Shown here piece after piece: positions 30,463-39,052 of a DNA stretch of 42,753 nt. A program made the translations under genes and the position numbers. Location of the stretch: the NCBI GenBank assembly GCA_039798745.1, contig JBDKFK010000013.1, forward strand, positions 1 to 42,753, read 5' to 3'. The number at the start of each line of letters is the position of its first letter. Position 1 is the first letter of the stretch. The notes under the pieces are model-generated. The model searched no databases. It saw only the letters and a program-made list of their open reading frames with translations, and was not told where the DNA came from. The DNA comes from JBDKFK01 sp039798745. Lineage in GTDB: Bacteria; Patescibacteriota; Microgenomatia; UBA1406; GWC2-37-13.

Positions 30463-30630
30463 ATGAGTATAAACGCAGAATGGCATAACGTACACAAAAT
30501 GCCCAAAAACCCGACCAACGAACAACGTTTTAGCTGGCATCTCGAACACGCAAAACACTGCGCGTGCAGAAAAATGTCAGATAAACTAAGGACCGAGATT
30601 AAAGAGTGGCAGGTGGCTCACGAAGAATAA
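30463..30630 (+). CDS. Small conserved-looking His/Cys protein, 55 residues
   Basis: Reads MSINAEWHNVHKMPKNPTNE, then QRFSWHLEHAKHCACRKMSD and a charged C-terminal helix. The KMPKNPT...R-x-x-WHLEHAKxCxCR pattern looks familiar from small uncharacterised proteins in several bacteria, including CPR; I cannot name the family. Cys-x-Cys together with several His (H8, H11, H27, H30, H32) suggests metal binding. The leaderless -10 box supports expression. Function unknown. Confidence 0.72.
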   Translation: MSINAEWHNVHKMPKNPTNEQRFSWHLEHAKHCACRKMSDKLRTEIKEWQVAHEE

Positions 30631-30676
30631 AATGGTCACTTTTCGATAATCCTGATTAAATACATGCCTATCCTGT

Positions 30677-30682
30677 TATAAT
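30677..30682 (+). promoter_or_regulatory. -10 box (TGT-TATAAT) of ychF
   Basis: Extended -10 TGT-TATAAT ends 7 nt before the ychF ATG at 30690. Confidence 0.6.
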
Positions 30683-30689
30683 ATCTTTC

Positions 30690-31787
30690 ATGAACCTCTC
30701 AATCGGAATCGTCGGACTCCCTAACGTTGGCAAATCAACCCTGTTCAACGCGCTTCTTAAGAAACAGGTGGCTTTTGCCGCTAACTATCCGTTTGCTACC
30801 ATAGAACCAAACGTAGGTATTGTGGAGGTGCCCGATGAGCGACTGCCGGTGCTCGCTAAGGTTGTGCATACCCAGAAAATAGTTCCCGCGGCGGTAGAGT
30901 TCTATGATATCGCCGGACTTGTTCGCGGTGCTTCGACCGGTGAGGGCTTAGGAAATAAATTCTTGTCACACATCCGCGAAGTTGCCGCCATCGCTCATGT
31001 AGTACGAATATTTGAAGACGGAGACGTGATACATGTTTCAAACAAAATCGATCCTCTCGACGACATAAAAACTATAGAAACAGAACTCGTGTTGGCCGAC
31101 CTAGGTACAGTCGAAAAGCAACAAAAACCTAAGCAGAATGCGAGCAAAGAGGAGCTCCAATTCTATGAACTCGTTCAAAAATTGAGATCACACCTTGATT
31201 CGGGTCTATCGGCCCGATCCTACCCCTTTACTCCCGAAGAAAAACATGCGGCAAAACGACTCAATCTACTCACCATGAAACCGGTTATTTTTGTATTTAA
31301 TGTCTCCGAACTGCAGCTCGACAACCAGGAAGATACAAAGAAAAAAATTGAAGATATCCTTAAACAGGCCGGTGTACCGGGCAATTCATATATTTATCTC
31401 TGTGCCAAACTGGAAAACGATGTCCTCGCCTTCTCTGAAGCGGAACAAAAAGAATATTTGGACCAGTATCACCTTAACGAAACGGGGCTCAACAAGCTTA
31501 TAAAGACCGCCTATAGCACTCTCGGTCTCATGTCATTCCTTACCGCCGGCGAACTCGAAGCCCGTGCATGGACTATAGAAAAAGGTACTCTTGCTCCCCA
31601 GGCAGCGGCAGTTATTCACACCGATTTTGAGAAACATTTCATAAAAGCGGATATCGTAAAGTATGAAGATTTCGTTGAAATGGGCGGGTGGACTAAGTCC
31701 AGAGAACACGGCAAAGTACAGAGCGCGGGTAAAGATCATGAGATGAAAGACGGCGATGTAGTAGAGTTTAAGATCGGCGCTACTTAA
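30690..31787 (+). CDS. ychF: Redox-regulated Obg-like ATPase YchF
   Basis: 365 residues, the family length. The nucleotide site is complete: GLPNVGKSTLFNALL (G1), the DIAGLVRGASTGEGLGNKFL switch II and, in place of NKxD, the YchF-type NVSE. The TGS domain occupies the C-terminal 80 residues (MSFLTAGELEARAWTI; AAVIHTDFEKHFIKADI; GKDHEMKDGDVVEFKIG). It is a ribosome-associated ATPase involved in translation and stress response. The 3' end overlaps the convergent cohesin-like gene by 8 nt. Confidence 0.97.
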   Translation: MNLSIGIVGLPNVGKSTLFNALLKKQVAFAANYPFATIEPNVGIVEVPDERLPVLAKVVHTQKIVPAAVEFYDIAGLVRGASTGEGLGNKFLSHIREVAAIAHVVRIFEDGDVIHVSNKIDPLDDIKTIETELVLADLGTVEKQQKPKQNASKEELQFYELVQKLRSHLDSGLSARSYPFTPEEKHAAKRLNLLTMKPVIFVFNVSELQLDNQEDTKKKIEDILKQAGVPGNSYIYLCAKLENDVLAFSEAEQKEYLDQYHLNETGLNKLIKTAYSTLGLMSFLTAGELEARAWTIEKGTLAPQAAAVIHTDFEKHFIKADIVKYEDFVEMGGWTKSREHGKVQSAGKDHEMKDGDVVEFKIGAT

Positions 31788-32634
31788 TGTAGTAATACAG
31801 ATTCACACTTCCCGACTGTATGGTATCTACATGAAACACATATCCAAACGCTTCGGCGTCGCTTTGCATAAGACCGGCAAATCCTCCAAACTGAAACTTT
31901 ACGGTCTCGGTCTGTCCATCTTTGGTAACCTGTAGCGACGCGCTTTCTATACAATCATTGCAGTTTGGCGGTGACTTTTCGGTTGCGGTAAGAGTAATGC
32001 TTACCACACCATTATCAATCTTTGTCTCGATCCCCTGCTCCAGCTCTACTGGTTGTCCGATGGCTATAGTATCTGTCTTAATCGTATCCAGAATATCTTC
32101 ATTTGTATCGGTCATGAGATTGGAATCGTTTGTTTTGCCCTTCTCAAACACAATTGAAAAAGCAGCGGGGCCTTCGGACGTTGCCTCAAACGTGAGCTCT
32201 GCCAACGGTGTGGAACTAAACTTTGTTCCTTCCTTTATCTCCAGTTTTTTTATACCCGTAAGTATTACGCGGTTTGCCTGCACCGCGGGTACAACATCAA
32301 ACTCTTTCTGAAGATTGTTTACATTCTTGTATGCAACCGTATCCGGATCGTACTGCACAACCACATCATAGCCTACAATGGGCATCTGAAACGAATCCGC
32401 AATTACCGTAAGGGGTATTGTATCCCCTTTTTTGAATACCGACGACCTGCCCGTATCGCGTAAAGTCAGACTACCTCTGGGGTTGTTTGACCTGACAGGT
32501 GCCGTAGTCGAAGTTGGTACAACAACATTCGTCTCCTGCCGCTTAACATTTTGTCTGCTCATAACGATGATGCCAATAGATAATACTGTCAGAACAATAA
32601 AAAGTATAATTATTTGTCTCGCGCTCATATACAT
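31780..32634 (-). CDS. Membrane-anchored cohesin-like domain protein
   Basis: 284 residues from ATG 32634 (a TAATAT box lies 7 nt upstream; ATG 32628 is also possible). An N-terminal membrane anchor and a Thr/Val/Pro spacer are followed by a cohesin-like beta-sandwich (about 50-185): SLTLRDTGRSSVFKKGDTI, VVVQYDPDTVAYKNV, ILTGIKKLEI, LAELTFEATSEG. A second beta domain follows (about 195-280) with a CNDC pair. Cohesins bind dockerins with high affinity. Directly upstream, with a 10-nt gap on the same strand, is a dockerin-bearing M4 protease gene, so the two are probably cotranscribed partners. Confidence 0.75.
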   Translation of the reverse strand: MYMSARQIIILFIVLTVLSIGIIVMSRQNVKRQETNVVVPTSTTAPVRSNNPRGSLTLRDTGRSSVFKKGDTIPLTVIADSFQMPIVGYDVVVQYDPDTVAYKNVNNLQKEFDVVPAVQANRVILTGIKKLEIKEGTKFSSTPLAELTFEATSEGPAAFSIVFEKGKTNDSNLMTDTNEDILDTIKTDTIAIGQPVELEQGIETKIDNGVVSITLTATEKSPPNCNDCIESASLQVTKDGQTETVKFQFGGFAGLMQSDAEAFGYVFHVDTIQSGSVNLYYYIK

Positions 32635-32644
32635 AATGATAATA

Positions 32645-35173
32645 TTATTCGGGACTCTCGTCAAAACGGAACGCCAGAGAATGTAATATTAACGAATAAT
32701 CCTGCGTATCTATAATTCCATCCAGATTCACATCGGCAAGCTGCAAGGCCTCAGCATCGGTTCGTCCTAAGAAATTTCTTACTGTTGAGAGATCATAGGA
32801 GTTGGCTATACCATCCTGTACCGGTAGATCTCCCGACAAAAGAGACACGTTTGAAAAATCAATCGTATTGTCTCCTTTGACAAGACGTATGCGTCCGGTG
32901 TCGCCACATATATATGTTCCGTCATATGTCTCAACCGGTCGCTCAGTACATATTCGTTTCTGAATATGTTTAGGTCCTTTTACATAGAAGAAAAAATCTT
33001 CACCCGGCGTCGCATCGTTTATGACCACATCCCCTATCCATACACCCCCGGCATTGGCGATAAAGTCGCCGTCACTGAATACCGGCTCTATCTGCCCTGT
33101 ATGTTTTACACCTACGTGTATAGCCATTGTATTAAACTCGTCGGGAGGCTTTATAAGAATTCCCTGGAACTTTAGTTTCATATGAAGAATAATACTATCC
33201 GCCGTTATAGGTGGACGGGTCGGAGTAGCTTTTGGAGTAGATGTTGGTCTTGGTGTAGAAGTGCTTTCGGGCGTCGGACTAGCGGGCAAAGGTGTTGAGG
33301 TTGCCTGTGGTTGCGGTGTGGACGTAGGAAAGCCTGTCGGTGACGGACCACTGGTTGGTATGCGGGTTGGTGTAGGTGACGGGCCCGCAGTCGGGGTCGC
33401 GGTGGGACCCGCGGGTGTCGAGGTTGGCGACTGTGTAGCACACTCCGGTACCTGACGGGGAATATTGGCACACGAGGAGGCTGTCTGGGTATTGAGGGTC
33501 TGTTGGTCTATTTCGACTGCCTGCATGCTTTTTTTAACTTCATTGCAGAGACTGGGGTTGGTGGAAAAAAGTTCACCGCAGGACTGAAGCATACTGTTAT
33601 ATAAACTACGGAAGTTGCTTGTGGGTGAGAGATATGTGGTGAGTGTACGGTAAAATACTGCGTGTGCTGTGGCCCTACCTACCGCATTTATGGTACATCC
33701 GTTGAATGAGCCGCCCGCGGTCATAAGATAGAACGCTTTTATCGGCACACTCATATTCTGATGTGTTCCTCCATCATCCGCAGTACCACAGTAATAATTG
33801 GGTGAGTAAAGTCGGTCAGGATGCGGTCCTCCGGTATTGGCAGGATCCCTGCCGGGGTCATCAGCATGACGGATAACACCCAACGTAGTATCCTCCCCTA
33901 CGGTCCAGTTTGAGGTATCTATCGCGTAGGCAAATATGTCGGACATTGCTTCATTCATAGCCCCTGACTGATCGGTAGAAAGCAGGTCCGCGGTATACTC
34001 AGTAACGGCATGCGTATATTCGTGAGCGATTACATCTTTACCTGACATGCCGTCACAGATGGCAAACATATTTGCCGGGGCCTTCGTCCAAAAAGCATTA
34101 GGACACTCAATCTGTGTGGTGAGATTTACAAACGCGTCAAGAGGAAATCCACTATTATCAAAGCTGTCTCTCTGAAATGTCTGTAAGTAATAGTTGTAGG
34201 TATCTCCTAAGTATGTGTACGTATTATCTGTATCGGGTTCTCCAACCGGAGCTTCGCCCTCCTGCCGTGCCAGCGAGCAGCTTGTGGAGCCATTATCGCA
34301 GGTATAAATTCCCCGTGACAGCACTGATTCTCTGAGATTTTCGGTGTATAAAATAGTATTGTCTGCTAACGAGACAAAATAACGTTTGGCAAACCGTGAA
34401 GGTCTTCCCTCTGATTCGACAACAACCGCCAGTGTGGGATAGTTTGTTCCATCGTCAGACAAACCCATAATTTTGTGATTAAAGACGTAGTCCTGGGTGG
34501 ACGACTTATGAAGTAACAGGTTGGATGCCTCTTCCTTAGCCTTTTCCAACGCAACTTTTTCCGCGTCACTTTTGGAGATCACCGCAGGACTTACCTGTTC
34601 ATTCAAAGCTACACTCCCGGACAGCGCATATACTTCGTTGGCATTTTTAAGATGAACACTCAATGACGCTTTATAGATTGGGATATTATTTATTTTTTGA
34701 CGGAAGTAATAGTGTTCACTTTTCAGATTAAAACCCTGTTTTTTGAGAAAGGTATCTTTAGAGTCGTCTTTTTTTCTTGAGAGATAGGAATTGGCAAGAA
34801 AATTGGTGGGAAGAATCTTTTTTTGTGTCTTAATCTTGCGGGTCGGCGTGGTAGTTGAGGCGCCCATGACATTGTCTTCAATCACCTGCGGATTCTTGCT
34901 TATGAAGTCTACGACCGCGGCAAGTCCGTCTCCCTCACTTTTATAAATATATCCTTCCTCTGAATAGAGTGAAAACTCTGTAGTGGTTGCCCCTTCCCCC
35001 ACATTCGATTCGGGAGCCAGTGAAGCGATATCCAGCGTAAGTACCTGACTCGCTTTCGCCTGTTGAGAATAACGGCGCATTGAAAGATAGATCGCCGCAC
35101 CGGTAAAAAATACGGTAAGCGCGATCAACACTAATGCGATGGTATTATTGAGAGTCGATGGCTTTGGCGGCAT
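32645..35173 (-). CDS. Secreted M4 (thermolysin-like) protease with X module and C-terminal dockerin
   Basis: 842 residues. A membrane anchor/signal (about 10-30), a propeptide with FTP/PepSY-like region (about 60-225) and the M4 catalytic domain (about 290-590). The zinc site is complete: H384-E385-x2-H388 (VIAHEYTHAVTEY), E408 (GAMNEAMSD), and the later DDGGTHQNMSVPIKAFYLM corresponds to thermolysin's transition-state His region. A PT/SPTP-rich linker (about 605-680) leads to an X-like beta module (about 688-790, with YVKGPKHIQKRIC) and a dockerin pair: a degenerate first loop GDLPVQDGIANSYD and a canonical second loop DVNLDGIIDTQD. The module and dockerin are homologous to the C-terminus of the 39735 protein. 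It is probably autoprocessed and then docked to surface cohesins. Confidence 0.9.
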   Translation of the reverse strand: MPPKPSTLNNTIALVLIALTVFFTGAAIYLSMRRYSQQAKASQVLTLDIASLAPESNVGEGATTTEFSLYSEEGYIYKSEGDGLAAVVDFISKNPQVIEDNVMGASTTTPTRKIKTQKKILPTNFLANSYLSRKKDDSKDTFLKKQGFNLKSEHYYFRQKINNIPIYKASLSVHLKNANEVYALSGSVALNEQVSPAVISKSDAEKVALEKAKEEASNLLLHKSSTQDYVFNHKIMGLSDDGTNYPTLAVVVESEGRPSRFAKRYFVSLADNTILYTENLRESVLSRGIYTCDNGSTSCSLARQEGEAPVGEPDTDNTYTYLGDTYNYYLQTFQRDSFDNSGFPLDAFVNLTTQIECPNAFWTKAPANMFAICDGMSGKDVIAHEYTHAVTEYTADLLSTDQSGAMNEAMSDIFAYAIDTSNWTVGEDTTLGVIRHADDPGRDPANTGGPHPDRLYSPNYYCGTADDGGTHQNMSVPIKAFYLMTAGGSFNGCTINAVGRATAHAVFYRTLTTYLSPTSNFRSLYNSMLQSCGELFSTNPSLCNEVKKSMQAVEIDQQTLNTQTASSCANIPRQVPECATQSPTSTPAGPTATPTAGPSPTPTRIPTSGPSPTGFPTSTPQPQATSTPLPASPTPESTSTPRPTSTPKATPTRPPITADSIILHMKLKFQGILIKPPDEFNTMAIHVGVKHTGQIEPVFSDGDFIANAGGVWIGDVVINDATPGEDFFFYVKGPKHIQKRICTERPVETYDGTYICGDTGRIRLVKGDNTIDFSNVSLLSGDLPVQDGIANSYDLSTVRNFLGRTDAEALQLADVNLDGIIDTQDYSLILHSLAFRFDESPE

Positions 35174-35252
35174 CCGTGCAATAACCTATTAATATATGTA
35201 TCAGTATACATTATTCAGAATATATAGATTACACACTATTATATATACGGCC

Positions 35253-35333
35253 GTCATTCCCGCGGAGGCGGGAATCTAGACAATTAACAATACTGTACAT
35301 TAAAGACTGGATCCCCGCCTCCGCGGGGATGAC
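35253..35333. repeat. MITE/REP-like element with terminal inverted repeats
   Basis: An 81-bp element in an otherwise empty 200-bp gap. The left arm GTCATTCCCGCGGAGGCGGG (from 35253) and right arm CCCCGCCTCCGCGGGGATGAC (to 35333) are inverted copies with few mismatches, each itself palindromic (CGCGGAGGCG/CGCCTCCGCG). The spacer is AT-rich (35281-35306). The GTCATTCCCGC...GGGAATC signature is a widespread non-coding repeat in many bacterial genomes; a partial relative is at 9202-9254. Confidence 0.75.
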
Positions 35334-35367
35334 AGTGAGCATCTCTTGAATTCGCTGTTTCTGCTGC

Positions 35368-35373
35368 TACAAT
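35368..35373 (+). promoter_or_regulatory. -10 box (TGC-TACAAT) of the 35382 gene
   Basis: Extended -10 TGC-TACAAT ends 8 nt before the ATG at 35382. Confidence 0.55.
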
Positions 35374-35381
35374 TAAAACGT

Positions 35382-35729
35382 ATGAACTTAACTCCCGAAT
35401 TTATCGAAAAAATTGAAGAGGAGTATCTTAAAATTCTTATCCGTCAACTGCAGGACGGCGAAATAGACACAGAAAAAGCCAAAGAAATAACGCATGAATT
35501 TTTGGCGCTTACCCCGTTCAAAACAAGTGAAGATATGGAATCTAAGATCCAGAAATTTACTGAACAGCATCCCGAGTACGGAGGCATCTACATGAACCTC
35601 CTGAAGTATGAGGATGAGGCAAAAACTGCGGCGCTACTTACTGAGATGCGGGGCCATCTGAAAAATAACAATGTTGACCAGGCTCTTCACGCGGCCGAAA
35701 AACATAATGAGTCCGTCAAAAAGACTTGA
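35382..35729 (+). CDS. Hypothetical helical protein, 115 residues
   Basis: A soluble, charged, all-helical protein (TPEFIEKIEEEYLKILIRQL; TEKAKEITHEFLAL; LLTEMRGHLKNNNVDQALHAAEKHN). The start is set by the -10 box; the open frame extends 12 codons upstream. It is followed after 32 nt by the long Gln/Ala-rich protein on the same strand and may be cotranscribed with it. No family is recognised. Confidence 0.72.
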   Translation: MNLTPEFIEKIEEEYLKILIRQLQDGEIDTEKAKEITHEFLALTPFKTSEDMESKIQKFTEQHPEYGGIYMNLLKYEDEAKTAALLTEMRGHLKNNNVDQALHAAEKHNESVKKT

Positions 35730-35761
35730 CTTCCTGATACTTTTTCTTCACAATAGGATGT

Positions 35762-37672
35762 ATGGCACCACATGTTAATCCCTCTGAAGTATTACCCCCT
35801 CAACCAAACCCTGAAGCAGATAGAAAAACACCCGAGAACGGTGTGGAGCATCATAAAGGGCCAGGAGAAAAAGAAACAAATCTAGCCGGAGCCATAGCCG
35901 CAGACCTTAATCCAAATCAATCAAAGGCAGAGACAGTAATGAAACATATTGAAGATAAAATTAAAGCATGGGATTTCATTAAATCATTTGGGAAAGAAAC
36001 GGATGCGCCTGCTGCCGCACCCGAAGCACCTCCCACCGCAAAGGCAGTAGAAGCACCTGCTCCTAAAGCCAACGCCGCGACTGAAATCGGTGATGATGAT
36101 TTCGATGCCATCAAGGGATTTGCTAAACCTGCCCAACCAGTGCCTGTACCTCCCCCGCCAACAGAGCAGGCCCAGCCTGTTAGTGTTCTCGATCAGGATC
36201 AGGGTCCGCTTGATCATACCAATGAAACAAATCAGTTTACCCTTGAAGAAGAACGACGGCGCAAACTGGGTATACCATGGGATCAGTGGCAACAATACAA
36301 ACAGAATGAAGTAGCTCAGGCTCAACAAAAAATCGAAGACGACAAACGGGCCGCCGATGCTGCAGCCGCGCAAGCCGCTCGTAATGAACAGGTCGCAAAT
36401 ATGATGGACGCAACAAGAGCAAACATAGACGCTGCCGGGGATGCACGAAGAGCCGAAGCAGGAATCGAGCCCATGACTCCCGCCGACGATGAAAAACGAA
36501 GACAACTGGGTATGAGTGTAGAAGAATACCAGCGCTATAATGCTCAAATAAAAAAAGAACAACAGAGCCGTGCAGATACAGCTGCCCGTGAAGAGCAGCA
36601 AAAACAAAAAGCAGAAGCCGAACAACAGCAAGTGCAACAGTCTCTAGAAAATGCTCAAGTAGACTTCCAGCCCCGTACTACAGGAGACGCTGAAACTGAC
36701 GCACTCGGGTTAGAAATTGCCACAATGCAACAAAAACTACAACAACTGCGCGCCAATGGTGGTACCAATGCCAACACAATTGCCTCCTCCGAAGGAAATC
36801 TTCAGGTGCAGATTGATGCCGCGATAAAAAAATGGAAGAAAAAAGAAAATGACGCGTACTGGAAAAAGAAAAATGCCGAACCGATGGACAACTTCCGTGG
36901 ATTCAAACTCAAAGATGTCGGTGAAGGTCTTACAGGACAAGCCACATCGAAAGTAAATACGGGTGAGCTGCAACAAGCGGCCGACTGGGCTCGTGAAGCG
37001 ATGAAAGGCAAAACCGAAGAAGAGCAGAAAAAAATACTTGCTGATTTTGATCCGGCCGTACGACGTGTTGTTGAAATCGACAATCAACAAGACGAACAGC
37101 ACCAACAGAGAGCACAACGTGAAGCACAGGCCAAACAGGACGCACTCAATCCCGACGAAGCGAGACAGCGTCAGCGCCAAGAAACAATGGCAGAATGGGT
37201 TAAACAGCACCCCGAACCTACCGATAGCCCTCTTGAACACTCTATCTGGATGAAGAAGCTTGCCGAACAAAATGCCCAACTTGACGCAGCTGATCTTGAT
37301 GCCGCAAGAAAACAGGAAATAAAGGCCAAAGCACAAGCCGCAGAACCTGAAAATATTCAGGCGGTAAGAGATGGCGCCGCAACTACACCCGAACAGCCTC
37401 TTTCGACTGAAGCAGTTATGGCTGCCGAGATAGCCGAACTTAAGGCACAGCTCAAAGAAAAAGAAGATCAGGAAGACGAAGCTATGAAGATGATAACGGG
37501 CAATCCTGAGCTTATTGATAAGCTGCCGGAACCTCTGAAATCGCAGGTAAAAGAAAAGAAAAAATTCAACAAATTTGCTGTATTTGCCACATTACTGAGT
37601 GTTACCATACTGGGAGTAGCAAAAAGCGCGGGAAGTGTAGCGACCGGAGAGATGTCACGCGGTATGCGATGA
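35762..37672 (+). CDS. Long Gln/Ala/Glu-rich coiled-coil protein with C-terminal TM helix
   Basis: 636 residues of low-complexity charged sequence (Pro/Ala-rich about 85-145, then Gln/Ala/Glu/Lys/Arg-rich helices) ending in one hydrophobic helix (FAVFATLLSVTILGVAKSAG) and a short basic tail; there is no N-terminal signal. It is probably a tail-anchored cytoplasmic coiled coil, for example a structural or surface-organising protein, though nothing proves it. A degenerate repeat occurs twice: RRRKLGIPWDQWQQYKQ near 165 and KRRQLGMSVEEYQRYNAQ near 245. Sequence like this evolves fast, so homology may be undetectable outside close relatives. It overlaps the convergent glycosyltransferase by 18 nt. 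Confidence 0.78.
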   Translation: MAPHVNPSEVLPPQPNPEADRKTPENGVEHHKGPGEKETNLAGAIAADLNPNQSKAETVMKHIEDKIKAWDFIKSFGKETDAPAAAPEAPPTAKAVEAPAPKANAATEIGDDDFDAIKGFAKPAQPVPVPPPPTEQAQPVSVLDQDQGPLDHTNETNQFTLEEERRRKLGIPWDQWQQYKQNEVAQAQQKIEDDKRAADAAAAQAARNEQVANMMDATRANIDAAGDARRAEAGIEPMTPADDEKRRQLGMSVEEYQRYNAQIKKEQQSRADTAAREEQQKQKAEAEQQQVQQSLENAQVDFQPRTTGDAETDALGLEIATMQQKLQQLRANGGTNANTIASSEGNLQVQIDAAIKKWKKKENDAYWKKKNAEPMDNFRGFKLKDVGEGLTGQATSKVNTGELQQAADWAREAMKGKTEEEQKKILADFDPAVRRVVEIDNQQDEQHQQRAQREAQAKQDALNPDEARQRQRQETMAEWVKQHPEPTDSPLEHSIWMKKLAEQNAQLDAADLDAARKQEIKAKAQAAEPENIQAVRDGAATTPEQPLSTEAVMAAEIAELKAQLKEKEDQEDEAMKMITGNPELIDKLPEPLKSQVKEKKKFNKFAVFATLLSVTILGVAKSAGSVATGEMSRGMR

Positions 37673-38437
37673 TTTCGCGCTTCTTACCTTGATATAGATC
37701 CCCCAGAAACGTATAGCGGAAAATAACGCGAATACAAATCCTGAGAAACCGTCTTTATATCCTCTATGCCGGAAATAAGTACTGAAAAACCACTTCAGAG
37801 GCTGCCAGACGAAATAACTAAAGAAACCAACCTGTTCCTTCTTTTTAAGTATCATTGCCGCGTCCATAGAGGTATATCTGTTCCACCTGCTCATGTAGCG
37901 TGAAAAATCGGGGTCTGCGTAATGTAAGAGGTCATGTTTAAGGTATCCTATTTCGCCGTCTACTTCTACGTTCTCATGAACGCTTTTACAGGGCAAATGG
38001 GCCTTCCCCCGACGATACAGCCTTATGGTGTAATCAGGATATATGCCGCCTTTCGTAAGGAACCTGCCGAGAAAATAGTTTTTCCGCGGCATCCAGTATG
38101 CTACCGGGCCTGATGTGTTGTTATTCACTATATTCATAAGCTCCGACTTAAGTTCTGGAGAGAGTGCTTCATCGGCGTCAAGTTGTAGAATCCACTCCCC
38201 TTTTGCCTTATCAAGCGCCTTTTGTTTGTTGATATGGAACATGGGTGGGTTATCTTCGTGATATATCTTTATCTTTGAACCATAGGACTTTATTATTTCC
38301 AGTGTGCCATCGTCTGAGCCACCGTCTACAATAATTACCTCATCAGCAATATCATAGGCACTATCAAGCGCGTAGTGTATAAAATCCTTTTCGTTGTAGA
38401 CTGCTAAGCAGAGAGATAGTGTTGGGGCGGTAGACAT
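37655..38437 (-). CDS. Family 2 glycosyltransferase (KdtX/WaaE-like)
   Basis: 260 residues from ATG 38437 (TTG 38443 is less likely; a CACAAT box lies 6 nt before 38437). The GT-A signature is LSLCLAVYNEKDFIHYALDSAYDIADEVIIVDGGSDDGT with the metal-site DxD-like LQLDADEAL, then RKNYFLGRFLTKGGIYPDYTIRLYRRG and SVHENVEVDG typical of the LPS core/KdtX-like branch. A C-terminal amphipathic region (FFSYFVWQPLKWFFSTYF) probably sits on the membrane. It likely transfers a sugar in cell-surface glycan synthesis; substrate unknown. Confidence 0.9.
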   Translation of the reverse strand: MSTAPTLSLCLAVYNEKDFIHYALDSAYDIADEVIIVDGGSDDGTLEIIKSYGSKIKIYHEDNPPMFHINKQKALDKAKGEWILQLDADEALSPELKSELMNIVNNNTSGPVAYWMPRKNYFLGRFLTKGGIYPDYTIRLYRRGKAHLPCKSVHENVEVDGEIGYLKHDLLHYADPDFSRYMSRWNRYTSMDAAMILKKKEQVGFFSYFVWQPLKWFFSTYFRHRGYKDGFSGFVFALFSAIRFWGIYIKVRSAKSSHTA

Positions 38438-38515
38438 ATGCAAATTGTGATATTAATAGAAATTTTGATTTCCCTCCTCCTTATTATATAATATCCTCAT
38501 ACAACATCAATCCCT

Positions 38516-39052
38516 ATGTACAAACTCGTAACTGTTCCTAATACTATTCTCAACAAACCATCGCGGAAAGTTGATACGTTTAACAAACAGCTCGTTAAGA
38601 TTGTTAAAGAGATGGAAGAAACACTTAATGCTCAGGTAGACCCGCAGGGAGTGGGTCTGGCAGCGCCTCAGGTGGGTCTTGATATGGCTATATTTATCAT
38701 GAAGCCTACGCCACGCGCGGCGACAGAGATATGCATTAACCCCGTAATCCTGCAAACAAGCAAACCACAGACTCCCAAACCTGCAGCTGAAGAAGATGAT
38801 GAAAAGCCTCTGGAAGGGTGCCTCTCAATTCCCCGAATCTGGTCACCTGTCCAAAGACCAAGAAGAGTGCAGCTTGAGTATCAGGATATTCATGGTGAAA
38901 AAAAACAGGTGTGGTTTACCGGCTTTAAAGCTGTAATCGTGCAACACGAAGTTGATCATCTCGATGGTGTGCTTTTTACTCAGCGCGCGCTGGAACAAAA
39001 ATCCCAGCTCTACGAAGAAAAGAATGGAAAGCTTATCCCCCGCTCTCTTTAA
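38516..39052 (+). CDS. def: Peptide deformylase
   Basis: 178 residues. It removes the formyl group from nascent proteins. The three motifs are intact: GVGLAAPQVG, EGCLSIP (metal Cys) and QHEVDHLDGVLF (HExxH). A short acidic/Pro-rich insertion (about 80-100, KPQTPKPAAEEDDEKP) sits just before EGCLS and is not typical. No SD. TATAAT at 38487-38492 would give a leader of about 20 nt. The stop overlaps the convergent cohesin-like gene in TTAA (39049-39052). Confidence 0.96.
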   Translation: MYKLVTVPNTILNKPSRKVDTFNKQLVKIVKEMEETLNAQVDPQGVGLAAPQVGLDMAIFIMKPTPRAATEICINPVILQTSKPQTPKPAAEEDDEKPLEGCLSIPRIWSPVQRPRRVQLEYQDIHGEKKQVWFTGFKAVIVQHEVDHLDGVLFTQRALEQKSQLYEEKNGKLIPRSL

